A stretch of DNA of 64,000 nucleotides, taken from the NCBI RefSeq assembly GCF_027580225.2, contig NC_073343.2, forward strand, positions 248,001 to 312,000, in the 5' to 3' direction. Every line of letters starts with the position of its first letter. Positions within the stretch are counted from its first letter, which is position 1. The notes below the pieces were generated by a model that worked only from the letters and a program-made list of their open reading frames with translations, did no database searches and was not told the DNA's origin. Both the position numbers and the translations under genes were made by a program. Shown here piece after piece: positions 33,503 through 44,922 of the stretch. The stretch comes from Misgurnus anguillicaudatus. Taxonomy: Eukaryota; Chordata; Actinopteri; Cypriniformes; Cobitidae.

Positions 33503-34453
33503 TTATAAAACGGTTACTTCATATGCATAACGTTAGCGGGGTTTTATAAAATAAAACACAAATAAGTTGTAATTATATTAGTATAAATACTCTTCCGCCA
33601 AACAAAGTAGTTCCTCAGAATCAAGTGTGACTGAAACAGAGCGCAGTTCCCAACCAACAGAGATGCAGCAAAGACACAATGAAAATATGATTTAAGACTG
33701 TGGTGTTTATTTTTATAAATCAACATTCATCTAATTTATACATTAACATTTATATCGTGCAACTGTTGAAGTGATGATCAAATATGCTTGGAAGCATGCT
33801 TAACTTTTTCCCCGTCAGCGTTTTTTTAAGTTGCCACCCAGTTTTAGTTGAATGTCTTACAGAAAAATTATCTTCTTTAAATAAACATAATAAAAATAAA
33901 ATATCAAATGAAAGAACAGTCCATCCGCTTTCCAACAACATCAAAAAACGTTTCATCCTACCTTCATTTGTTGTCTTATCAGTTATCACCTCTCAAATTT
34001 TCAGCTAAATGCGGAGATAATTCCATTTTTGTGAAGAACTTTGTAAGATATCAGATTCAGAGCCTGATCAAAACACACGTCACGCTAAATCCACCACAAC
34101 GCTGTTGTGTCGAGTGAATGCCTCAGTGTTTAAGTTGGGTAAGATTGCCATCTTGTGGATAATAGCGGAAATATCAATAAGACAAAAAAAACTTCAGAGA
34201 ATGTTTTCTCTTTATTGACGAAATGTTTTATTTATTGACATTTATCTGGATATCGCCATAATTGTGCAAATGTAGAAAAATAAAAAAATGATTAAAGACT
34301 GTGATGTTTATTTTCATAAATCAGTACACAGCAACAGTGGCGCAGTGTTACTTGTGATGCGGTCTGAACCGTGGGTTTACCGGGGTATTTTATCACGGCT
34401 TAGAACGCGTTTCAACCAATCAGAATGAAGAACCAGAACGAGCCGTTTTATAA
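33503..34453. mobile_element. TTATAAAACGG-ended MITE with nested family G copy
   Basis: The ends TTATAAAACGGTTACTTC and CGAGCCGTTTTATAA are inverted. A diverged family G element fills about 33800-34240. A ~38-bp segment (near GACTGTGGTGTTTATTTTTA at 33697) is repeated directly near 34298. Confidence 0.55.
33800..34240. mobile_element. Family G element, diverged copy 3
   Basis: Family landmarks are TTAACTTTTTCCCCGTCAGC, ATCAAATGAAAGAACAGTCC, and TTTTTGTGAAGAACTTTGT. The right end is weak (TTGACGAAATG). Other copies are at 48556 and 57300. Confidence 0.55.
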
Positions 34454-36240
34454 TTCCTCTTCTACCATTTATGTTATGTGAGTTTTTAATAAAAGTATTT
34501 TATTATCATAGTAAAGAATAGCCCAAACTGGTACTGTAGTGGTACTATATAAAAAAAATTGAATTGGATTTTTGTCATACAGTAAATGCTGTTTACAATG
34601 ATTGAATCGTGTTGTCATGCAAATTCCCACATGCCCGTGCAGTCTCGAACCAGGCTGGATATAAGTGATGGTTCGACACGGTCCCATGCTGTCCTTGGAA
34701 GCACATGCATTTCCGTTTGCCAGAGATCTTTAGTATGTGAGAAGTGCAAAATAATTAACATCAATTCTTTACAGTGCCTTTTAATACTGCGATTATGAAC
34801 CATCTGTGCCTGCTACATTTTTCATGAGCAAACAGCTGCTACACTCGTCCTTTTCCAAGCGTTCTAGTCATTCTCTGTTTTTCAATCTCTTTGGTTTCTC
34901 TGATAACCGCTGTGTACTCTCTGCTCTCATGAGGGGAAACATCACGGTGTCATGCTCTTTGGAGACGCTGCCTCACAAGTACCTGCGGTAATGGTGCGTG
35001 AAGTCGCAGGTTCAGCTCACTTAGATCACGTTTAGTTCACGGATGCATTATGGGTAATGAAACCGTGGTGATCCCCAATAGATTTGCGGTCGGGGGGCGG
35101 ATCGGTCAAGTCACGTTAGGTAACGTCTTTTTCAACTGATGGCCCAGGTTCACTCAGTCAGATGCATGTGGTGTGAGACTGCTGAGGCTCTATAGCATGG
35201 CCTGTTAAGGGACAGACTTCTCATTAGTGCTGCCTGCTCCTTTGGAAGCCGAGCCATGCTGGTTGCACCATCTGTAGAGGGAGGGAGGGAAAAGGAGAGA
35301 GATAATTGCAGAAAGAGACCCTCATCCTGGCTGGATCTCTTTGTAGTTTTTCTCGAGCGTAATCAGAGTACAGGAGGGCTACACATGAGTGGTCGAGCGA
35401 TGGGTGACTCTTCGTCCCTGAAGTATTAACAGAATGCTCATTATCATTTCATGTTCACTTGCTGCTCTCTCTCAACCCTCCGACCAAAATCCTAGCCTTG
35501 GCGCCGCAGTCTGTGAGGCATGGTACTTCAAGCAGTGCAAGCTTGTTATCCCTTAAAAGCAGAGGAAGGAGCCTACCAAGGAGAACCAGGGCTGGATAGG
35601 AGAGGAGAATTTCAATGAAACTGACTTGCAAGATCAAAGTCCCCCCCTCCCCTTCTCACTTTTGTTTCTCTTCTTTATTCCTCGGCGAGAAGTGGCAGTC
35701 TTCGGTTTTAATCACAGCGTTTCTTTGCACACTTTCATGTTTCTTTTTCAAATGGTGCAGCTCGGTGTCGGCCAATCAGCTTCTGAGTTGGATGGCCCAG
35801 AGGGCTCATGGGAGGAGAACTGTATGCCTGTCTTCACCCATCGTTCCTTTATATGGTCCTGTGCTGTTTTAGAACCACAGTGCATCTAGTGCCACACTAG
35901 CGGCGGCGGTCTGTTGGGGAATCTAATGCAAATCAGTATAGATCAAATAAGCAAAGTAAGTTTTATAATAATATCTTAGTTTGTAAACATGCTTTTATTA
36001 GATATGACAAACCTGAGCACTACAATAAGGGACAATGCAACACTCAATATAGTAGCAGAAGTCCAGCCTTCCAGTTAAAAGAACCAATCAACAATCAATA
36101 ACAATGACGATTCTCAGGTGGAACTATCTGTACAGAGTTGCGCGAGACGCTTGCCAAACTGTGTGCATGCTCAGAAGCTAAAACAACCTGGAAAAAGATC
36201 ATTTTTAGTGCAATTTGAAACAACAGTTGATATCAAGTTT
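34454..36240. other. Unique non-coding segment
   Basis: No repeat ends or exons seen. The region 34600-35400 is of balanced composition and includes a CCCTCC-rich part and a pyrimidine tract at 35640-35690. It is a candidate for intron or regulatory DNA only. Confidence 0.35.
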
Positions 36241-36263
36241 AGCAGCAATACAAGAATATATCC

Positions 36264-36803
36264 TTAAAGGAAATCACCACCATTTTTCAATATTTTACTA
36301 TGTTCTTACCTCAACTTATCCTTTATCAATGCGTGTACTTAATCTTTGTACAGCGCGTCGTGAATGTGTTAGCATTTAGCCTAGCCCCATTCATTCCTTA
36401 GGATCCAAACAGGGGTGAATTTAGAAGCCACCAAACACTTCCATGTTTTCCCTATTTAAAGACTAATACATGAGTAGTTCCACAAGTAAGTATGGTGGCA
36501 CAAAATAAAATGTGGCGATTTTTTATCAGATAAGAAATTAGAACTATATTGTATGGCGGAAGAGCACTCAGTTTGCAGCACTTCGACCTCGGCGTGCAGT
36601 AATATCATCACTCTACTCCTCAAACTTCCATCAATTTTACTGTGCCCGCAGTCGAAGTGCTGCAAACTAAGTGCTCTTCTGGTATACAATATTGTTCTAA
36701 TTTTTCATCCGCCTAAAATCACCACATTTTATTTTGTGCCACCATACTAACTTCTGTAACTACTCATGTAACAGTCTTTAAATAAGGAAAACATAGAAGT
36801 CAT
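36264..36803. mobile_element. Family A hairpin MITE, right end truncated
   Basis: It starts TTAAAGGAAATCACCACC. The central part is uninterrupted (GAGCACTCAGTTTGCAGCAC then the mirror TGCAAACTAAGTGCTC). The right arm stops after GGAAAACATAGAAGT, losing about 190 bp. It shares 18 bp of flank (GCAGCAATACAAGAATAT) with the copy at 20570. Confidence 0.8.
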
Positions 36804-37048
36804 GAAAAACTATGAACATTAAAAGAAATGGAATTAATAAAGGCCCATATTCTATCTAACTTTCTGGTAACACTTTACAATAAGGTTGTACATTATTTAA
36901 AGGTCCACTTTGTAAATTTTAAGCAGCGAGATGCAACAAACGTCTCAGTTCACAGCTTACCCCTTTTTACCCCTTATGACAAAATGGGCTCTATAAAACA
37001 GTTTCTATGTCCCGCATTGCATGTCGAAGAAAACGGCTCATTCAATGG
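36804..37048. other. Non-coding segment
   Basis: Includes TAACACTTTACAATAAGGTTG (also near 32786), a short phrase that recurs in fish repeats. No gene. Confidence 0.3.
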
Positions 37049-38048
37049 CAGTGGTCTAAATCTCTTGGCCCGCGGGCCGCAAGCCATTTGCGGCCCGCCC
37101 TCCCCCTCTCTGCGGCTCGCAGCACCTTTCAACAATATAACATAATCTGGCCCGCAGAAAGATTTTTATTCACTTTTCATATTCGTTTGATTTTTAATTT
37201 AAAAGTTTAAGCGTTCGTTCATATGTCGCGTCTAACAACACGTGTTAAAATGAGTCAAGGCGTTTCTTACTTTCTAAAGTGCTCGTGAGCAGAAGTTGCA
37301 CTCCGTGGCGTGGCGTCACCTGTTGCTACACAGCCATGAGCCACGCACTCTGTGATTGCGAGGATAACGGAATGCGTGATCGGATTTTAATTCCTCATCT
37401 GAACCTCGCGTCAATCATATCATTGTCACCATGCGATCAGTTAATTAAAAGATGAGGAGAAATGTACAGAGGATAAAAGTATGTATACTGCTATAATGAA
37501 GTATATAATGAAGTATAATATAATATTATGTAGCTTGCTATGCAATTACACAAAGAGCAGTATTATAATTCTTTTCTGTTTAACTAGCTTATGTAACATT
37601 GATTCAGGATCACTTTCACTTATTAATATTTTTCAAGATATAATAGCAAATTCGTTAAAACTCTGGAATAACAAAGATGGAACACAATAAAGTCAATATT
37701 ATGACTGAAAACAATCCAAAATAAATCAAAACAGAAACACTCACAGATGGTAATTTTTTTATGATAGTTTATAAATGTATACAGTAATTTAATTTGTTAG
37801 TTTAGTGCAAGGTTTTAATAGGCCTTAGTTATTAAAGATAAGGTTAAAAAATTATTTACTTTTATAAAATATTTAAAAAATAAAAACACTGCTTATATAT
37901 TTTCAAGTATTATACATTAAAAAATAGAATTTAAACAGTACATTTACAGAAATATTGTAAATTTTTGAACCAAAAATAGCTCTGTGGCCCTCCGATAAAA
38001 CGTCAATCTCAGAAATGGCCCCAAGCCAGTTTGAGTTTGAGACCCCTG
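37049..38048. mobile_element. hAT-type element remnant, about 1 kb
   Basis: The left end CAGTGGTCTAAATCTC is followed by GGCCCGCGGGCCGCAAGCC, and the right end is GAGTTTGAGACCCCTG, an inverted match to the common hAT end CAGGGGTCTCAAACTC. Flanking octamers TTCAATGG and TTCTAAGG agree at 6 of 8 positions. The interior is AT-rich with no transposase. Confidence 0.65.
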
Positions 38049-38111
38049 TTCTAAGGTTTTAAAAACAATACAGTTAATTTTGTAAGGTCTTTATACACCA
38101 CTAATAATATA

Positions 38112-38443
38112 CACTGCAAATAAATGATTTTCAAGAAAAAAATTCTTAGTATTTTTTTTTATCTTGTTTTCAGTAAAAATATCCAAAAATTCTCAAGATG
38201 CTTTTTCTTGATAAGCAAAACGACCCAAGAAAATAAGTCTAGTTTCTAGACCAAACATATCATAAACAGGCACACAAATCTCCCAATGGGGTAAGCAAAT
38301 TTTTCTTGAATTTTTCTTGAATTTAGTGTAAAAAAAAATTTTTAAGAAAAAGCATCTTAATTTAAGAATTTTTTAAATATTTTTACTGAAAACAAGACAA
38401 AAATACTAAGAATTTCTTTTCTTGAAAATAATTTTTTGCAGTG
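38112..38443. mobile_element. CACTA (EnSpm-like) MITE
   Basis: The ends CACTGCAAATAAATG and ATTTTTTGCAGTG are inverted. The interior contains TTCAGTAAAAATATCC and GACCCAAGAAAATAAGTCTAG and mirrored AAGAAAAAGCATCTTAA, matching the abundant fish EnSpm-N type. Confidence 0.75.
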
Positions 38444-39536
38444 TATATTATATTGCTTTTCTGTCAAAAGATCCTTATATAAGTTACACAATGCACCGTT
38501 AACTGCATACCATGAATTAACAATGAATAATACTTTATTAATGGTAATTTTAGCATTTACTAAAACATATTTGATATCAAAAGTTGTCACTGTTAACAAT
38601 CTACCTCTGTATTGCTTTTTAGATCATCTTTGCATGTCTCAAAGTCTTGTTAGACCCTTAATGCTGGCGTCACATAGCTAGCTAACAGTTTCTTTTCCCC
38701 AGTCTACATTACAGCAATGTAATATATTAGATCACTGCAGCGGGAGATACGTCATCAATTATTCATTGACAAATATGTTCATTTACTCTGCTTTTGCTTA
38801 ACCAGGCACATAGAGAGCCCAAGGAACAGGCCAATATTGCAAAAGAGCTATTTTTAAAACTCTCAGTTAGTGATGGCTTTGCACCCCATGAGCTCAACGC
38901 TTCTTGGGCGCCTTGTTAGTTGCCGTATTGAGCAATTTGTGTGTCTGGCTATAAAGTATCCTGTGAATTGTTTTAGATGCGATGGGAAAATAGTTGATTT
39001 AGTTGCTGCTGTAATGGATTTGCCTGATAATAGGAATATAATGGTTGCTACCGTGTGGCTTTTCAAATGGAAGAGCTATGATCTGATGCACTCGCTAACA
39101 TTCGCTAACAATGTAGCTGGTTAGATCACCGCCGTGCTGTGAATTGTTGTTAAAAACTGTCCAGGTTATATCACGAATGTAATGAATAACAGAGAAAGCA
39201 ACAGCTGCTGAGATTAAACCTTGTGCTTAAGAAAAGCTTTCATTAAAGCAGACGTTGAGCAGATGCTATTACATTAACTATTATTATTGTATCCACCAAG
39301 CTGTTTAATTAGCATGTCAACCAGAAACACATTGTTGTTTTGCTGGCAATGCCAAAGCAATGGATTCGATTACGAGGGAATGCATGTATTGATCAAATAT
39401 ATTGCTTAAAGCTCACTAAGACACGCTTTTTCTGCTCATGTCATGTTAATTTTGAGTACCTATAGAGTAGGGATGTCAATTTATGCAATTCCCCATATTC
39501 GATGATCGTTTAAATGAACAAAGATCAATTACTTGA
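38444..39536. other. Non-coding segment
   Basis: No recognisable repeat or exon. An ORF at 38870-39124 has no known domain and overlaps another on the opposite strand. Confidence 0.35.
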
Positions 39537-39978
39537 TAAAGGGATAGTTCACCTTAAGATGAGAATTCTATCATCATTTACTCACCAACATGTTGTTCTT
39601 AGCCTGTATGAATTATTTTTTTTCTGATGAACACAAAAGAAGATATTTTGAGAAATGATGGTAAACACACAGCAGATAGTGACCATAGACTTCCATAGTA
39701 GGAATAAAAAAATATGATGAAATTTAATGTGTACCGTCAACTGTTTGCTTACCATAATTTATTAAAATATTTTCTTTATCATTTACCACAATACTTCCAA
39801 AATATTTTTTCCTACTATGGAAGTCAATGGTCACTATCTGCTTTGTGTTTACCATCATTTCTCAAAATATATTTTTTTGTGTTCATCTGGAAAAAAAGAA
39901 ATTCATACAGGTTAAGCACAACATGAGAATAAATAAATCATGACAGAATTTTCATTTTAAGGTGAACTATCCCTTTAA
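39537..39978. mobile_element. Hairpin MITE with GGGATAGTTCACC ends
   Basis: TAAAGGGATAGTTCACCTTA pairs with AAGGTGAACTATCCCTTTAA. The arms also pair over GAACACAAAAGAAGATATTTTG and GACTTCCATAGTAGGA, nearly to the centre. This is a widespread fish hairpin family. Confidence 0.8.
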
Positions 39979-40179
39979 CATCCCTACTATAGAGTAGTAT
40001 TACATCTTTCATATCTCCAAAAAGTCTTTATTTTTTATCAGATTTATAAATGACACATCAGATCTAGCAATTGTTCCTGGAAAAGCACAAAAGGTGTCCA
40101 GCTGGAGGAACGAGTCACGAGCAAGCAACACACACAAAACATTATCTCACTATCTATAACTTATGATTCACTACATGTT

Positions 40180-40870
40180 CGTGTCATTTACATAATATGA
40201 AGTGTTTGGTTCCAAAACGCGATAAACGCCATTTAAAAAAATTACCGCAAAAATCAGTATTGTATCAGGTCAGTATTAAAAAGTAAATACTTAATTTTAC
40301 GGACAATCCAATATCCACCGTGTTTTTCTGTCATCTTTTCTCCCTTTATTCCCAAAACGCGACCAATGCCAGTCCTCCTTCTCTGCAGAATGCAATAAAG
40401 CCGCTCAACAAATCACAGCGCACCATTCCACACATTGTAAACAACAATGGCGGCACTTTGAAAATACACTGAATCCTATTTTTCGTCATCTACTTTGTAC
40501 TTCATGATCAACAAACAAATTAAATAACACTTTGTTGGCATTGATAAACCTGTTGTGGTTTTCTGTGGCGTTGAAAAAACGTAAACCATCAAAATCTAAT
40601 AATTTACACGAGAGGCACTCGGGAGACGGGAAAATGCAGGCTGTTGATTGTTCTTACACGAAAGCAACAAGCTTCTGTCATGTTTACACATTGACCCCAG
40701 GGGATCGTATCAAAAACTTTCCCTTTATTTACCCTAATTCAATGAAAATCGAGCAGGACCAAAACATTTTACAGCTGATCGTTGTCAAAAAAATTAATCG
40801 ACCACGTCCCAGTGATGATAGCAGCAATGACAGTATTCATAATATGACGTTTTGGAACTAAAATCTTCAT
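40180..40870. repeat. Dispersed repeat with CCAAAACGCGA motifs
   Basis: TTGGTTCCAAAACGCGATAA and later TCCCAAAACGCGACCAATGC and AACAACAATGGCGGC mark it as a repeat that I recognise from cyprinids. The 109-residue ORF inside has no domain that I can name. Confidence 0.4.
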
Positions 40871-40984
40871 ATGCACTTACGCACTTGATTGTCAGTGAAA
40901 CACAGACATTTATAGCAGTTTTACTTACCGACTGCGACTCATGACGCGTTTGGGACTGCCCCATTTCAATGAAATCCAGCGTTA

Positions 40985-42440
40985 GGCAAACACCAGTGGC
41001 GGCCGGTGACTTCTTTTTTCGAGGGTGCTCGATGCGAAGTTCGTCACAACATGTATGTAGCCCGTCATGTGTGTGGTAGAGGTCTTCACGGGTCCACTTA
41101 GATCTGAAAACCGAGGTCCGACCCGAGACCCGATCGGGTTCGGGTCTAAAAGTTTCACATGTGCCTCGGACACGGGTCGGGTACAATAATAGCGGCATCG
41201 GGTCTCGTGTAATTTAAAAATGAATGTGTTTTTTCTGAACGGACCCGAGAAGACCCGAACTCTCTCGCCTGTGTGCGTCAATGTCCTTTTCAAACCTCTC
41301 ATCTGTTTGCCAAGAGCGCTTGCGACATTGTGTGGTTGTCGGAAGATTCATTTTCGTTGAGACAAACATGTCAGTCAATTATAAATGTACATTTTAGTGG
41401 TTGCGTTGGTGTCGTCGTCAGTCGTCAAAGTAAAACGAATGGAGCAGCTTGACAAATTGGTTGCAAGGCCACCGGAGTTTCTTTCTGTCTGACTGCTGCG
41501 CGTGGGTCTGCAGAATGCACACACGTCAGTGCCGTTTACATTCGGTTCCAGTCGGGTTAAAAAAAAATTGTCACTAGTTCGGGTCAAACTCGGGTCTAAT
41601 TTTCTCGGGTTTGTCTCGGGTCGGGTCTTTCTTTAAAAATTTTTTATTTATGCACGTCGGGTTCGGGTATGAAGTGATTCGGGTCATTTCGGGTCGGGTA
41701 CATTTCTTTGGACCCGAGAAGACCTCTAGTGTGTGGTTCCTTTTTTCAAAATATGTTTTCTGCGCCACGAGTGATCCTGTGTACATCACGTGTCTTGTCA
41801 AAATAAGTGCCTGCTGCAGACGGGTCTAAAGGGTTTAGGATAAAAGAGACGCTCGCGTTTGCCAGATACTTGCATAATCTCATGTGTAATCAGAGTTTAT
41901 TGTTAAGGGAGTGTCTAGTGTGTATTTTGTGAACGTGAGCGTATCTTTTATCATAAATGGTTTTGATGCGTTTGCAGCAGGCACTTATTTTGACAAAACA
42001 CGTGATGCACATGGTTTACATGACGCAATAAACACATATTTTGAAAACGCAAGCAACACACATGACACTCCAAACACTTATTTTGAATTAGCCCCCCTTG
42101 GATGAGCAGTCATAAGGTGCCACAGGCAAACACACATGCAAAAACCCGGAAAAACAAACTATATCCATTTTTTCCATAAGGGTGACTTACCTGGAAAAGC
42201 TGAACAACGTTTTCTTCACCTTACATCTAAAAACACCCTTCTTCTTTTGTGCCATTGTTGTGCCTGTGACTTCTACTTGATTGACGTGTGGGCGTGCTTT
42301 TTTGGAGGAAGTGCCCATAAAAGGAATCACTGATACGTAATGGGTACCCATTTTCAAAATAAACTTTCCGAAACTTGTAGGAAAGAGGAGCCGAGAAATA
42401 CTCACACACTCAACTGCTTTTTGAGACATTGCATTTGTTT
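40985..42440 (-). mobile_element. Family K element with nested hAT MITE
   Basis: ACACCAGTGGCGGCCGGTGA at one end corresponds to CCAGTGGCGGCTCGTGACTG at 23507. On the other side of the insertion the family resumes with TTTTCAAAATATG, AAATAAGTGCCTGCTGCAG and an inverted GCAGCAGGCACTTATTTTG at 41978. The outer right end was not fixed. Confidence 0.5.
41077..41728. mobile_element. 652-bp hAT MITE with perfect 8-bp duplication
   Basis: The ends are TAGAGGTCTTCACGGGTCC and GGACCCGAGAAGACCTCTA. The octamer GTGTGTGG is at 41069-41076 and again at 41729-41736. The subterminal parts are crowded with GGGTCGGGT/ACCCGACCC-type repeats, a plausible array of transposase sites. No coding sequence. Confidence 0.9.
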
Positions 42441-42462
42441 AGCACAAGGATTACAACTCTTA

Positions 42463-43120
42463 GGGTGCGTCTCATTTCTCTACCTTACCCCTTCCCCTTA
42501 CCCCTTCACCTCGGTTTTGCGTGTTCATGTGAGGTGAAGGGGTGTCTCAATTCTCAGTTTGATCAAGGGCTAGGGCCAAGACGTAGGGATACATAGCCCT
42601 TGAAACGAAGTGTGATAAGGACCACACTTGAAAGAGAGGGGTAAACGTTAACGTAGGAATATCTCAGGAGAGCCGGCATGAAGACGTTTTATTGATGAAT
42701 GTCGAACTGTCAAGGAGTCGCAAAAATGAAAGTAATGTCATTTTCTGCAGTTTCATTGAGATTATATTATGACATTCATGTTTTATGATACTTTTAATAA
42801 AATGTTCAAGCGGTTTTTAAGTTTTTGTTTTGAATCGCTAGTTAAGGCGCTAGCTAGCAGCTAAATTATGCGCTATTTGTTGAGCTCCGCTCAGGCAATC
42901 AATACCACAACCTGAGACAACGGCATCTTCTTTGTTTGTCAACACTTGTCTGTTTACGTAGCAGCCAGTTAGCGGCAAGGGAAGGTGACGCAAATGGTAA
43001 TCGAGTGGTGTCTCATTTTTTAGACGAACGATCTGTCTTACCCCTTTCCCCTTTACTCGGTTTCGAGGGGAAAGGGGAAGACAAAGACAAAGGGGTAAGA
43101 CAGAGAAATGAGATTGGCCC
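42463..43120. mobile_element. Harbinger-like MITE with TTA duplication
   Basis: The ends GGGTGCGTCTCATTTCTCT and AGAGAAATGAGATTGGCCC are inverted, with TTA directly outside both (42460-42462 and 43121-43123). Polypyrimidine TTACCCCTT blocks sit next to each end. 658 bp, no transposase. Confidence 0.8.
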
Positions 43121-43123
43121 TTA

Positions 43124-44376
43124 AACTGTGTTAACAAGTCAGAATGCATGAAATAACATTAACCCCCCCCCTTTTGAATGCATTGTAAAAAAATGCATCA
43201 CTTTAAAGTTTCATCTAATTATGAAATTAAAAAGCCTCAAACTTTGATTTCTTTCTTTTTTCTTTGTTTATTTGTTCAGTCTTTCATTTGCATTTCTTTA
43301 TTTTTCATTTGTTAATTTGTTTGTTTCTCTCTTTTCATTAGTTTTGTTTGTTTGTTCATCCAATCTGCGTTGATTCATTCTTCCCTCTTATGTACGTCTC
43401 TCGGCAGGACAGATCGACTCAGAATGAGACGGGAAGTGAATTGCAGAGCGAAATCCCTTGTTTCTTCTGACAGCAGGAAGTTAATGACCCACATTAGATA
43501 ACAGAGGCGAGGCGATTACAAGCTTGGCTGTTTGAGCGGCTCGAGGTGTTAATGTAAGCGCTGGTTCTTGCTGTATTAAGTTCGGCCTGCCGTTGGGCAG
43601 CAGCAATACTGTAGGCCGGGGATGGAGACGTTGTTTTGCTGTAGCCGTGTGTACCCTGGCTCTGCTGGGAGAGGGGCAGGTGTTAATATGGATTGAGAGT
43701 GTAGTGTCAGAGCTCAATCCAAACAGATGAGTGTTTTCTTTGAGTCAGAGGAAAGCGGCAGAATGCATTATCCCCTGAGCGCACCCGAGAGGAGAAAAAC
43801 TAAAGTGGGAGGCCGGGAGAGAAACGGAAGCGCAGACGTACAGGTTAAGAGAAAATTAGCAGGATAAAATGTGCTGGAGCAATTAAGAAAAAGACTGTGG
43901 CGTGGACACAGAGGGCTGGATGCCGCAGATGGGAACAGTTTGTGTAAGTGTGATGGAGCGGGACTGTTTGCGAGCCTTGTGTGTAATTTATCGCTCTGAT
44001 AATGCTCAAGCAAATGCTCGTACCCTAGTGGGTTAGGCTGGGAACCACGCAGCTCTCCCTTTGTTAGCTCATGAATTGCTGCCACCAAATTGATCTCTCT
44101 CCCTCTCTCTCTGTCTGTCTTTACTCTTGCTTTGTCTTTTCAAAAAATGTGATTTCTGCCTTTCTCTCGAACACCTGCCGTCAGCTGTGACTCTATATCC
44201 AAGGTATGAATCAGTAGTTTATTACTCAGGTAGACTGTTCGTTTCACATTTAGTTTTAATGCTGCTTGACAGGTAATGAATTAAGAGGCACAACTTCTCA
44301 AAGATTCAGTGATTTTTGTTCCCTGTTACACAAAATTGGTTGAATTACTGACTAAACAAGTCATTTAGGTAGCTAC
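43124..44376. other. Unique non-coding segment
   Basis: A TTTG-rich stretch covers 43240-43370. The region 43380-44060 is balanced in composition and repeat-free, with no exon evidence. It is a candidate for conserved non-coding DNA. Confidence 0.35.
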
Positions 44377-44633
44377 AGTGTTGGGAAAGTTCACTTTCTA
44401 CATGAATAAGTTCAGTTCCCAAATTTTAAAATTAACTAGTTCAGTTCATAGTTCACATTTCAAAATTTGGAACTAGTTCACAGTTCCAAAAATGAACTAA
44501 TTTATAGTTCCTTTTTTTCCATATTATTTTTGAAAAATAATTGACATTATAGTCCATATAGAACCAGACAGCAATTATTTTATCAGTTTTAACACTGAAG
44601 CTAAATGCGTCAGATTTCATCTTCATATCCAAC

Positions 44634-44914
44634 TTTAAAGGAACAGTATGTAGGATTGTGGCCAAAACTGGTATTGCAATAACAAAACTTGTGGCTAAAA
44701 CTGGTACTGCAATCACACAACTGGTGGCCAATACACAACATGACAACATAAACATCAGTTGAGGGCTGCAACTCCACTTTTTACATGACAATATCAGACC
44801 ACTGTTGTCAGTGATATAAGTATTTGAAATGAAATGTTTTCTAAATGTCTAGTGACATATCAGGGCCATTTTATGATTAATTGATATACATTTTTTACAT
44901 ACTGTTGCTTTAAA
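44634..44914. mobile_element. Family D MITE, copy 1
   Basis: TTTAAAGGAACAGTATGTAGG at the left and TACATACTGTTGCTTTAAA at the right are inverted. The interior matches the copy at 48760-49047 almost throughout, including the repeated GGCTAAAACTGGTACTGCAA. Confidence 0.85.
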
Positions 44915-44922
44915 TCCTTGAT

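Noticed and set aside
40532..40861. A 109-residue ORF as a host or THAP-like gene
   Set aside because: It lies in a segment recognisable as a dispersed repeat, shows no complete zinc-binding pattern and has no splice context.
41574..41801. ORFs within the GGGTC-rich hAT element
   Set aside because: They arise from short iterated repeats and read on both strands.
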